A stretch of 8,259 nucleotides of DNA from UBA4717 sp045577925 (GTDB taxonomy: Bacteria; Bacillota; Clostridia; Oscillospirales; CAG-272): the NCBI GenBank assembly GCA_045577925.1, contig JAZNJH010000055.1, positions 1 through 8,259 of the forward strand, in the 5' to 3' direction. The translations under genes and the position numbers were made by a program. The notes under the pieces are model-generated. The model was not told where the DNA came from. It did no database searches and worked only from the letters and a program-made list of their open reading frames with translations. Below are positions 1 through 5,647 of this stretch, piece after piece; the stretch's first letter is position 1, and the number at the start of each line of letters is the position of its first letter.

Positions 1-893
1 GGAGACATTTCGAGAAGGAATTCCTTAGCGAAAGAACCGTGCTGAATGTCTGCAAGGATCTTCTTCATAGCCTTCTTTGTATCCTCGGTAATAAGCTTGG
101 GACCTGTGATATAGTCACCGTACTCAGCGGTGTTGGAGATAGAATATCTCATGCCTGCAAAGCCGGACTGATAGATAAGGTCAACGATGAGCTTCATCTC
201 GTGTATACACTCAAAGTAAGCGTTTCTCTCATCATAGCCTGCCTCAACGAGAGTCTCGTAGCCAGCCTGCATAAGAGCGCAAACACCGCCGCAGAGAACT
301 GCCTGCTCGCCGAAGAGGTCGGTTTCTGTTTCTGTACGGAAGTTTGTTTCAAGAACGCCTGCTCTCGCTCCGCCTATACCGAGCGCGTATGCAAGACCGA
401 TCTCAAGTGCGTCACCCGTTGCGTCCTGTTCAACTGCAACGAGGCAGGGAACACCCTTGCCCGCCTGATATTCGCTTCTTACCGTGTGGCCGGGGCCCTT
501 GGGCGCAACCATGATTACGTTTACGTTCTTGGGGGGCTTGATGCAGCCGAAGTGAATGTTGAAGCCGTGTGCAAATGCAAGTGTCTTGCCTTCGGTAAGG
601 TTGGGTTCAATGCTTTCCTTATAAAGCTTTGCCTGCTTTTCATCGTTGATAAGTATCATAATGATATCAGCAGCCTTTGCAGCCTCAAAGGATGTCATAA
701 CCTTGAGCCCCTGAGCTTCAGCCTTTGCCCAGCTGCGGCTACCCTCATAAAGACCAACGATTACGTTAACGCCGCTTTCCTTGAGGTTAAGCGCGTGAGC
801 GTGACCCTGTGAGCCGTAGCCGATGATAGCAACCGTCTTGCCTGAAAGCTTTTGTAAATTACAATCCTGTTCGTAAAAAATTCTGTTTGCCAT
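1..893 (-). CDS. ilvC: Ketol-acid reductoisomerase, 3' end cut by window edge
   Basis: Second step of the shared valine/isoleucine/leucine pathway: isomerises and reduces 2-acetolactate or 2-aceto-2-hydroxybutyrate with NAD(P)H and Mg2+ in the cytoplasm. The reverse strand reads open from ATG at 893 to base 1, giving 297 codons of a family usually about 330-340 long, so only the C-terminal tail is missing. Visible landmarks are the Rossmann motif GYGSQGHAHALNLKESG (residues 25-41), the FAHGF catalytic histidine (H109), VAPKGPGHTVR (129-139), and the metal-binding ETDLFGEQ (D192, E196) and ECIHE (E228-E232) segments. The cofactor loop GLYEGSRSW (47-55) keeps both serines, which suggests NADPH, but has Tyr49 where Arg is common. 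GAGAGG at 902-907 lies 8 bases before the start. It is the third gene of the operon, 34 bases after ilvN. A long opposite-strand open frame at 39-812 is a shadow of this gene. Confidence 0.97.
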   Translation of the reverse strand, partial: MANRIFYEQDCNLQKLSGKTVAIIGYGSQGHAHALNLKESGVNVIVGLYEGSRSWAKAEAQGLKVMTSFEAAKAADIIMILINDEKQAKLYKESIEPNLTEGKTLAFAHGFNIHFGCIKPPKNVNVIMVAPKGPGHTVRSEYQAGKGVPCLVAVEQDATGDALEIGLAYALGIGGARAGVLETNFRTETETDLFGEQAVLCGGVCALMQAGYETLVEAGYDERNAYFECIHEMKLIVDLIYQSGFAGMRYSISNTAEYGDYITGPKLITEDTKKAMKKILADIQHGSFAKEFLLEMS

Positions 894-927
894 GATATTT
901 ACCTCTCTTTATTTTGTCGAAATTATT

Positions 928-1434
928 TTAAATATTAAGCTCGCTTCTGAGCGTTGATGAACCCTTTTCAAGTGAAACTATACCTGTTCGGCATATTTCC
1001 ATTATAACATAGTCGCGCATAAGATTTATAAAATCGTCTATCTTGCGTGAATTTCCCGTAAGCTGAAGCGTAACGCAATCTCTTGTGTAGTCAACTGTCT
1101 TAGCACCAAACGCCTCTGCCGCGTCATGAATATCGCTTCGTGTATCGGGGGTATTCTGCATCTTTATCAAAAGAAGCTCGCGGTTTATAGAGTTTTCGTT
1201 TTCAAGCTGCTTTATGGAGCAAACGTCGGGAAGCTTATAAAGTTGGTCGACAAGCTGTTCTTTTTTGCTTTCCTCGCCGTCGAATAACACGGTGATTCTT
1301 GAAAAATCGGGAGATTCGGTCTCGCTAACGGTAAGTGCGCTTATATTAAACTGTCTGCGTCTGAACATGCTCGTTACTCTGTTAAGTACACCCGACTGGT
1401 TTTTAACGAGCACGGCAACTGTGTATCTGTTCAT
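928..1434 (-). CDS. ilvN: Acetolactate synthase small (regulatory) subunit
   Basis: Regulatory subunit of acetohydroxyacid synthase. It binds the catalytic subunit IlvB, raises its activity and in this family carries valine feedback inhibition. The protein has 168 residues, normal for the short bacterial form. The N-terminal ACT domain (about residues 4-76) opens RYTVAVLVKNQSGVLNRVTS and includes the FNISALTV strand. The junction motif NRELLLIKM (about 84-92) is typical, and a second ACT-like C-terminal domain follows. The ATG at 1434 is supported by AAGGA at 1443-1447, 8 bases upstream; the stronger AGGAG at 1449-1453 overlaps the ilvB stop codon. Spacing of 17 bases from ilvB suggests translational coupling and fixed stoichiometry. 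The gene is sometimes called ilvH in other species; ilvN is used here because it pairs with ilvB. No internal promoter is seen. Confidence 0.95.
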   Translation of the reverse strand: MNRYTVAVLVKNQSGVLNRVTSMFRRRQFNISALTVSETESPDFSRITVLFDGEESKKEQLVDQLYKLPDVCSIKQLENENSINRELLLIKMQNTPDTRSDIHDAAEAFGAKTVDYTRDCVTLQLTGNSRKIDDFINLMRDYVIMEICRTGIVSLEKGSSTLRSELNI

Positions 1435-1451
1435 ATCCTTATTCCTTTCTC

Positions 1452-3119
1452 CTAATTTTTAATTTTTGTAATTATATCTTTAATACTGCCGCCGGGCGGA
1501 AGCATCGGAAGAACGAATTCGTCCTTGTCGATAGCGCAGTCTATAACGTAGGGACCGTTATGTCCAAAGGCTCTTTCGAGTGCATTATCGAGTGACTCGA
1601 GCGTGTTAACTGCCTCGGCTTTTGCACCGAAAGCCTCTGCAAGCTTTACGAAATCCGTTTTTCTGTTAAGTACCGTATTAGAATAATGCTTGTCAAAGAA
1701 TAACGTCTGCCATTGTCTTACCATGCCGAGCACACCGTTATTCATAAGAAGTATTACGATAGGAGTGTTATACGTCACAGCAGTCGCAAGCTCATTTAAG
1801 CACATGCCGAAGCTTCCGTCGCCCGTAACGAGCACCGTATGCTCGCCGCTTCCCATCTGCGCGCCGATAGCCGCACCAAGACCGAAGCCCATTGTGCCAA
1901 GACCGCCGCTTGAGATGAATTTACGATTCTTTCTGAACTTTATGTATTGCGCCGCCCACATCTGATGCTGGCCAACGTCTGTTGCAACAGGTGTATTTTC
2001 GCCAAGATGCGAGTTAAGAGTAGCCATTACCGAATAGGGAGTCATGCCGTCGCGCTTGTCAGCACTTTTGTTTTCCTTTACGCGTAAGCTGTCTATCTCA
2101 GCCTGCCACTCCGGTTTTTCCACCTTCTTTATAAGAGTCAGAAGCGCTTTGAGCGTTTGCTTCAGATCGCCGCGCAGTCCGTGCGTATCCTTGAAATTCT
2201 TTGAAAGCTCTGCGCCGTCAACGTCTATATGAATGACCTTTGAGCCGAGCGCGAATTTTTCGCGGTTTCCCGTAGCGCGGTCGTTGAATCTTACGCCGAG
2301 CGCTATTATAAGGTCTGCCTTGCTCATCGCAATAGATGAAGCATAGTGACCGTGCATTCCCTGCATACCGAGAAATCTAACGTGATCGGTGGGAATTGCC
2401 GAAAGCCCCATCATCGAGCATCCGATAGGAGCATCAATTAGCTCTGCAAGCTCAAGCATTTCGCTTTGTGCATCAGCGCTTATAAGTCCGCCGCCAAAGT
2501 ATATAAACGGGCGGCTTGCGCTGTTGATGCACTCTGCCGCATCTTTGATACGAATCTCTTTTGCAGGCTCTGCTTTATCTGCATTCACAGGCTCTTTTTC
2601 TGTATATTCGCATTTTGCTATCTGTATATCCTTGGGAACGTCAACGAGTACGGGGCCTGGTCTGCCCGATTTTGCAAGTCTGAAGGCTTCTCGTATCGTG
2701 TCTGCAAGCTCTTCAACGCTTCCAACAAAAAAATTATGCTTCGTTATAGGAAGAGTTACACCCGTTATATCAAGCTCCTGAAAGCTGTCTGTGCCTATAA
2801 GCGAGCTTGGGACGTTGCCGGTTATCGCTACCATCGGTATCGAATCAAGAAAAGCGGTTGCGATACCCGTTACAAGGTTTGTTGCACCGGGGCCTGAGGT
2901 TGCCATTACAACACCGACCTTGCCCGTGGCGCGCGCATATCCGTCTGCCGCGTGAGCCGCGCCCTGTTCGTGCGCAGAAAGCACGTGCTTTATTTCCGAT
3001 TCGTATTTATAAAGCGAGTCATATATGTTAATTACCTGACCGCCCGGATAGCCGAACACAACCTCGCATTTCTGCTCGATAAGTGTTCTTACTATAATAT
3101 CTGCACCTGATAAAACCAT
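1452..3119 (-). CDS. ilvB: Acetolactate synthase large (catalytic) subunit
   Basis: Thiamine diphosphate enzyme that condenses two pyruvates to 2-acetolactate (valine/leucine branch), or pyruvate with 2-ketobutyrate (isoleucine branch). At 555 residues it has the usual length. The N-terminal pyrimidine-binding domain carries VFGYPGGQVI (21-30) and the catalytic glutamate E51 in HEQGAAHAADGYARATG. The C-terminal pyrophosphate domain carries GDGSFGM (433-439) and NNGVLGMV (460-467), the GDG-x24-NN Mg-ThDP motif. The LPPGGS tail is typical of biosynthetic AHAS. This, with the adjacent ilvN and ilvC, argues against a catabolic acetolactate synthase (AlsS). ATG at 3119 has AAAGGA-like bases (AGGA at 3127-3130) 7 bases upstream. 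First gene of the ilvBNC operon, with expression set by the T-box leader upstream. Confidence 0.97.
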   Translation of the reverse strand: MVLSGADIIVRTLIEQKCEVVFGYPGGQVINIYDSLYKYESEIKHVLSAHEQGAAHAADGYARATGKVGVVMATSGPGATNLVTGIATAFLDSIPMVAITGNVPSSLIGTDSFQELDITGVTLPITKHNFFVGSVEELADTIREAFRLAKSGRPGPVLVDVPKDIQIAKCEYTEKEPVNADKAEPAKEIRIKDAAECINSASRPFIYFGGGLISADAQSEMLELAELIDAPIGCSMMGLSAIPTDHVRFLGMQGMHGHYASSIAMSKADLIIALGVRFNDRATGNREKFALGSKVIHIDVDGAELSKNFKDTHGLRGDLKQTLKALLTLIKKVEKPEWQAEIDSLRVKENKSADKRDGMTPYSVMATLNSHLGENTPVATDVGQHQMWAAQYIKFRKNRKFISSGGLGTMGFGLGAAIGAQMGSGEHTVLVTGDGSFGMCLNELATAVTYNTPIVILLMNNGVLGMVRQWQTLFFDKHYSNTVLNRKTDFVKLAEAFGAKAEAVNTLESLDNALERAFGHNGPYVIDCAIDKDEFVLPMLPPGGSIKDIITKIKN

Positions 3120-3152
3120 TTAACATTCCTTTCCGGAGTGGGAGTAGTCTGT

Positions 3153-3192
3153 AAAAAAACAAAATCCTGCCTCTTAAATAAGAGACAGGATT
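3153..3192 (-). terminator. Regulated intrinsic terminator of the T-box leader
   Basis: On the minus strand AATCCTGTCTCTTA and TAAGAGGCAGGATT form a 14-bp stem (3163-3192) with one G-U pair and a two-base loop. A U-rich tail TTTTGTTTTTTT (3153-3162) follows. It lies about 34 bases before the ilvB start and shares its 5' arm with the T-box antiterminator, so it works as an attenuator. Confidence 0.93.
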
Positions 3193-3436
3193 AAATCTTG
3201 CGATATAATTCTGCGGTACCACTCTACTTGTTGTATAACAACCACTCTGCGTGACAAAAATCACTTTCCGATATAACGGTCGGACCCGTTCATCCTATTT
3301 GGCATTTGCCGTTCAGACTGAACGCTCAAAGGCGACTGCGCGGAAATCTCTTTATCGGCTCACAGCAACCGCCGACTCTCTGAAAAAAGTTTGAATTACC
3401 GCTTTTTCCTTATCATTGCGTTTGAAAAATGTCTAT
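3153..3436 (-). promoter_or_regulatory. T-box leader of ilvBNC (tRNA-sensing riboswitch)
   Basis: Read on the minus strand, the leader from the predicted start near 3436 shows T-box features in the right order. AGAGAG (3376-3381) is followed by a short stem with the GGTTG...GTGAGCC apical motif. The specifier region and the closing GAGC (3324-3327) come next, then small hairpins, the T-box core AAGTAGAGTGGTACCGC (3213-3229) and a terminator. Placing the specifier six bases before GAGC, as in known T-boxes, gives GUC (3336 to 3334), a valine codon. The usual GAA before the specifier is GCA here, so the codon assignment is moderate. TGGT in the T-box would pair with the ACCA end of tRNA-Val (also Ile and Leu). 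AGAG (3222-3225) can pair with CTCT (3181-3184) of the terminator arm, giving the antiterminator. Uncharged tRNA should therefore allow readthrough into ilvB. The T-box call is firm; the amino acid is inferred. Confidence 0.93.
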
Positions 3437-3442
3437 GCGACA

Positions 3443-3471
3443 ATTATACCATTACTTTCATAACTTGTCAA
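3443..3471 (-). promoter_or_regulatory. Sigma-A promoter of ilvBNC
   Basis: On the minus strand a perfect -35 TTGACA (3466-3471) is separated by exactly 17 bases from a perfect -10 TATAAT (3443-3448). Transcription should begin near 3436, just upstream of the T-box leader. A perfect consensus promoter fits a gene controlled mainly by attenuation rather than by initiation. Confidence 0.92.
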
Positions 3472-3539
3472 GAACATTTTCTACAAATAGAAATTATTCT
3501 GCCATATTTTAGAATGACAATAAAAAATTCTTCTCTCCA

Positions 3540-3568
3540 TTGACTTTGATACTGTATAGTGGTATAAT
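3540..3568 (+). promoter_or_regulatory. Sigma-A promoter of the zinc-ribbon gene
   Basis: TTGACT (3540-3545), a 17-base spacer and TATAAT (3563-3568) make a near-perfect promoter. Transcription should begin near 3575. It is divergent from the ilv promoter, with about 70 bases between the two -35 boxes. Because the start of transcription lies downstream of TTG 3571, the gene must begin at the later ATG. Confidence 0.87.
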
Positions 3569-3615
3569 ATTTGAAGCTATTTAACACCGAATTGTATCAA
3601 AGGAGACCTACCTTT

Positions 3616-4266
3616 ATGATAATTACTCCGAAAGAAACGTGTATCGCATACCGTTGCCCGAGATGCGGGCAGGGAATAAAGAGCGTGGTCGGCATATTTT
3701 CTCTTACAGGGAATAAAATGAAATTAAAGTGTACGTGCACAGAAAGCGAGCTTGTTATCGACCGTGCGCGTGAAAACAAATATACCATAACCGCGCCGTG
3801 CATAATGTGCGGAAACGATCATAAATTCACACTTGCGGCAAACTCATTTTTTGAAAAAGAACTGTTCACATATCCGTGTACTTATACGGGTGTGGACTCA
3901 TGCTTTATCGGGCAAGCGGATAAGGTAAGCAAGGCGCTTGACGAGAATGAAAAAGAAGTTATTGAAATATATAAGAGTATCGGTGTTGAGGACGCAGAGG
4001 ACATGCTTCATCCCAAGTACGATGATGAAGAAGAGGACGATATTCAAGATACCGACGTTCTCGATACGATCGTTTTTGTATTAAGGGATCTTCTTGATAC
4101 CGATTCTATAAAGTGTAACTGTGACAGCCATGAATATGATTATACTCTGTGTAACGGATACGTTAAGGTATTCTGCAAAAATTGCTCTGCAAGCGCGGAT
4201 ATACCGTCAAGAGGAAAGTCAGACGCGGATAGATTTCTTGAATGTTACGAATTAAAGCTTAAATAA
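3616..4266 (+). CDS. Conserved zinc-ribbon-like protein of unknown function
   Basis: A 216-residue soluble protein, function unknown. ATG 3616 is chosen because AAAGGAG (3599-3605) lies upstream, and because an earlier in-frame TTG at 3571 lies before the predicted transcription start. Cysteines fall in three ribbon-like groups: CPRC (14-17) with CTC (39-41), CIMC (62-65) with C88 and C96, and CNC (167-169) with CKNC (187-190). A strongly acidic linker, residues 136-142 being all Asp/Glu, separates the second and third groups. No catalytic motif, signal peptide or membrane segment is visible. The pattern suggests structural zinc sites and possibly nucleic-acid or protein binding, but that is inference. 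From memory, similar proteins (AYRCP-CG near the start, a GVDSCFIG-like segment in the middle) are common and uncharacterised in Oscillospiraceae. It is divergent from ilvBNC, and the RNA structure and Cys-rich peptide downstream may share its transcript. Confidence 0.88.
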   Translation: MIITPKETCIAYRCPRCGQGIKSVVGIFSLTGNKMKLKCTCTESELVIDRARENKYTITAPCIMCGNDHKFTLAANSFFEKELFTYPCTYTGVDSCFIGQADKVSKALDENEKEVIEIYKSIGVEDAEDMLHPKYDDEEEDDIQDTDVLDTIVFVLRDLLDTDSIKCNCDSHEYDYTLCNGYVKVFCKNCSASADIPSRGKSDADRFLECYELKLK

Positions 4267-4281
4267 AATCAAGTAGCAAAT

Positions 4282-4409
4282 AAAAACAGTTGGCATAAGA
4301 TAATAACAGAGAGGCGCAAATAGCGCTCTCGGCTGCGTACATAGCAGCATTATGTGAAGCTGTTTTTCCGCCGGGGGCAGTTTCAAAAGTTTTTCTTGCG
4401 GCGGAGAAA
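4282..4409 (+). ncRNA. Candidate structured RNA / switch-like leader before a Cys-rich peptide
   Basis: Nested pairings are visible by eye. AAAAACAG (4282-4289) pairs with CTGTTTTT (4360-4367). Inside it CATAA (4294-4298) pairs with TTATG (4350-4354). These enclose two hairpins: GAGAGGCGC/GCGCTCTC with one bulge and an AAATA loop (4309-4330), and GCTGC/GCAGC with a seven-base loop (4332-4348). Together they form a three-way junction. The U-run at 4363-4367 can instead join TTTTTCCGCCG (4363-4373) in an 11-bp hairpin with CGGCGGAGAAA (4399-4409, one G-U pair), which ends two bases before the GGAG of the next ORF. The two folds cannot coexist. I do not recognise a known riboswitch class. It could be a leader, a processed 3' UTR or a small RNA. 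The pairings are seen; the function is inference. Confidence 0.5.
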
Positions 4410-4419
4410 CGGAGCAAAT

Positions 4420-4515
4420 ATGAACAACTGTCTTTGCAACATCTTCGACGATAAGTGCATCTGGATAATAATTATAGCACTTCTTATCCTGTTCTGCTGC
4501 GGCGGCTGCTGCTAA
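4420..4515 (+). CDS. 31-residue Cys-rich single-span membrane peptide
   Basis: A short ORF with ATG at 4420, GGAG (4411-4414) five bases upstream, and a TAA stop 11 bases before the A-run of a strong terminator. The peptide has a short polar N-terminus with three cysteines (C4, C6, C13) around an FDDK segment. A hydrophobic stretch follows (about residues 14-25, with WIIIIALLILF), then a CCGGCC end (26-31). Seven of 31 residues are Cys. The hydrophobic stretch is short but could insert in a membrane, with the Cys cluster at the surface. I have a weak memory of similar tiny W-IIIIALLILFCC peptides in gut Clostridia, with no known function; metal binding, thiol chemistry or envelope roles are only guesses. 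The hairpin region immediately upstream may control its translation. Ribosome site, terminator and non-random composition support it as a real gene. Confidence 0.72.
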   Translation: MNNCLCNIFDDKCIWIIIIALLILFCCGGCC

Positions 4516-4526
4516 TTAAGAACGAG

Positions 4527-4561
4527 AAAAGCGGATACCGTGAAAGCGGTATCCGCTTTTT
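4527..4561 (+). terminator. Intrinsic terminator after the Cys-rich peptide
   Basis: GCGGATACCG (4531-4540) and CGGTATCCGC (4547-4556) form a perfect 10-bp stem with loop TGAAAG, followed by TTTTT (4557-4561). The flanking AAAA (4527-4530) extends pairing with the T-run. It ends the zinc-ribbon/peptide unit. Confidence 0.93.
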
Positions 4562-4703
4562 ACATGCAGTACCCACAGGCAAATAATGCATAAAGTTTGT
4601 GTAAATTCACAACCTCGACCCGTACACTGTAATTGTCGCAAATTTGTTTTTTCTCAAAACCTATTGCAATAATTAGCTTATGAGATAAAATCACATAAAA
4701 GTG
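4562..4703. other. Intergenic stretch upstream of the proC promoter
   Basis: No coding sequence is seen in these 142 bases between the terminator and the proC promoter. It holds two small inverted repeats: TTGTG-n6-CACAA (4597-4612) and TTATG-n11-CATAA (4678-4698, the latter next to the -35 box). Either could be an operator, but the arms are only five bases. Confidence 0.4.
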
Positions 4704-4732
4704 TTGAAAAAAGTAAAAAAGCATTGTATAAT
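4704..4732 (+). promoter_or_regulatory. Sigma-A promoter of proC
   Basis: TTGAAA (4704-4709), a 17-base spacer, then TATAAT (4727-4732), in an AT-rich setting. Transcription should begin near 4739, giving a short leader of about 44 nt. The leader contains a small GCCG-TGAAAG-CGGC hairpin (4754-4767). Confidence 0.85.
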
Positions 4733-4782
4733 TATAATACTATGAATATTTTTGCCGTGAAAGCGGCGTTATGGAGCTTATT

Positions 4783-5589
4783 ATGAAATACGAATGCGGA
4801 TTTATAGGCTGCGGTAATATGGGGGGCGCTATTGCTGATGCTGTTGCAGGTGCTCTTGACTCCTCAAGGCTTGCGGCTGCCGATTTTTTCAGCGAAAAAA
4901 CAGAAAGACTTAAAAACAAATACGGATACAGCGTTGAAACAACAGAGGGTATCGCTAAGGAAAGCCGTTTCATTTTCCTCGGGGTTAAGCCTCAGATGAT
5001 GGCAGAAACACTCGCATCTGTACGCGGTATACTTAGCGCACGTACAGACAGGTTTGTCCTCGTTTCGATGGCGGCAGGACTTACAAGCGAGAAAATCACA
5101 GAGCTTGCGTCAGGTGAATATCCTGTTATAAGGATAATGCCAAATACCCCTGTTGGTGTTGGCGCAGGTATGGTGCTTTACTGCACCAACGGACGCGTTC
5201 ACGCAGACGAGCTTGAAGATTTTAAAAACATCATGAAATTTGCCGGTACGCTTGACGAGCTAAATGAAAAGCTTATAGATGCGGCAAGCGCTGTGTCGGG
5301 TTGCGGCCCTGCTTTTGTTGCCATGCTTATAGAAGCCATGGCCGACGGTGGTGTAAAATGCGGTTTGCCGAGAGATAAGGCGATGCTTTACGCTGCAGAA
5401 ACTTTTGCGGGAACGGCAAAGCTGCTCAAAGAATCAGGTAAGCATCCGGGCAAACTCAAGGATGAAGTTTGCAGTCCGGGCGGCTCGACCATAGTCGGTG
5501 TTCATGAGCTTGAAGCGGGCGCTACACGTGCCGCTATGATAAATGCGGTATGCGCATCATTTGAAAAGAATAAGGCGCTCGGTAAATAA
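4783..5589 (+). CDS. proC: Pyrroline-5-carboxylate reductase
   Basis: Last step of proline synthesis: reduces 1-pyrroline-5-carboxylate to L-proline with NAD(P)H in the cytoplasm. The start is placed at ATG 4783 (268 residues) because GGAG (4773-4776) lies six bases upstream. An in-frame ATG at 4771 would itself overlap that site and has only a weak one of its own. The N-terminal Rossmann motif is GFIGCGNMGGAI (6-17). RIMPNTPVGVGAGM follows, then the GCGPAF motif, and the family signature SPGGST falls at about 231-236 near the C-terminus. Length matches the family (about 260-280). Promoter and terminator boundaries isolate it from the genes upstream. The next gene follows after 58 bases with no clear promoter or terminator, so the two are probably co-transcribed. 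proA and proB are not in the window. Confidence 0.96.
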   Translation: MKYECGFIGCGNMGGAIADAVAGALDSSRLAAADFFSEKTERLKNKYGYSVETTEGIAKESRFIFLGVKPQMMAETLASVRGILSARTDRFVLVSMAAGLTSEKITELASGEYPVIRIMPNTPVGVGAGMVLYCTNGRVHADELEDFKNIMKFAGTLDELNEKLIDAASAVSGCGPAFVAMLIEAMADGGVKCGLPRDKAMLYAAETFAGTAKLLKESGKHPGKLKDEVCSPGGSTIVGVHELEAGATRAAMINAVCASFEKNKALGK

Positions 5590-5647
5590 TAGCTTTAGGT
5601 TGGCGGTTTTGGAATTATCCTGAATTTTGAGATAAGGAGCGTTCCAA

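Noticed and set aside
39..812. Plus-strand open frame of 257 codons with many cysteines
   Set aside because: It is the antisense shadow of ilvC, whose minus-strand frame shows full family motifs. It has no ribosome site and no recognisable family.
2389..2897. Overlapping plus-strand open frames opposite ilvB
   Set aside because: Low-complexity Ser/Ala/Pro-rich or Cys/Tyr-rich shadow translations of a conserved gene, with no start signals.
3028..3264. Minus-strand 78-codon frame over the T-box leader
   Set aside because: It overlaps the ilvB start and the leader terminator. The sequence is explained by RNA structure, and it lacks a ribosome site.
3571..3615. TTG 3571 as start of the zinc-ribbon protein
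   Set aside because: It directly follows the -10 box and precedes the predicted transcription start. ATG 3616 has AAAGGAG upstream.
4360..4409. ZTP (pfl) riboswitch, because CCGCCGGGGGCA resembles its 3' conserved segment
   Set aside because: The 5' domain with its conserved GGCG and GGGAGC-type segments is not present upstream, and the CCGCCG here is explained by pairing with CGGCGG.
4771..4782. ATG 4771 as the proC start
   Set aside because: Its upstream bases are a poor ribosome site, while GGAG at 4773-4776 is ideally placed for ATG 4783, which also fits the usual proC N-terminus.
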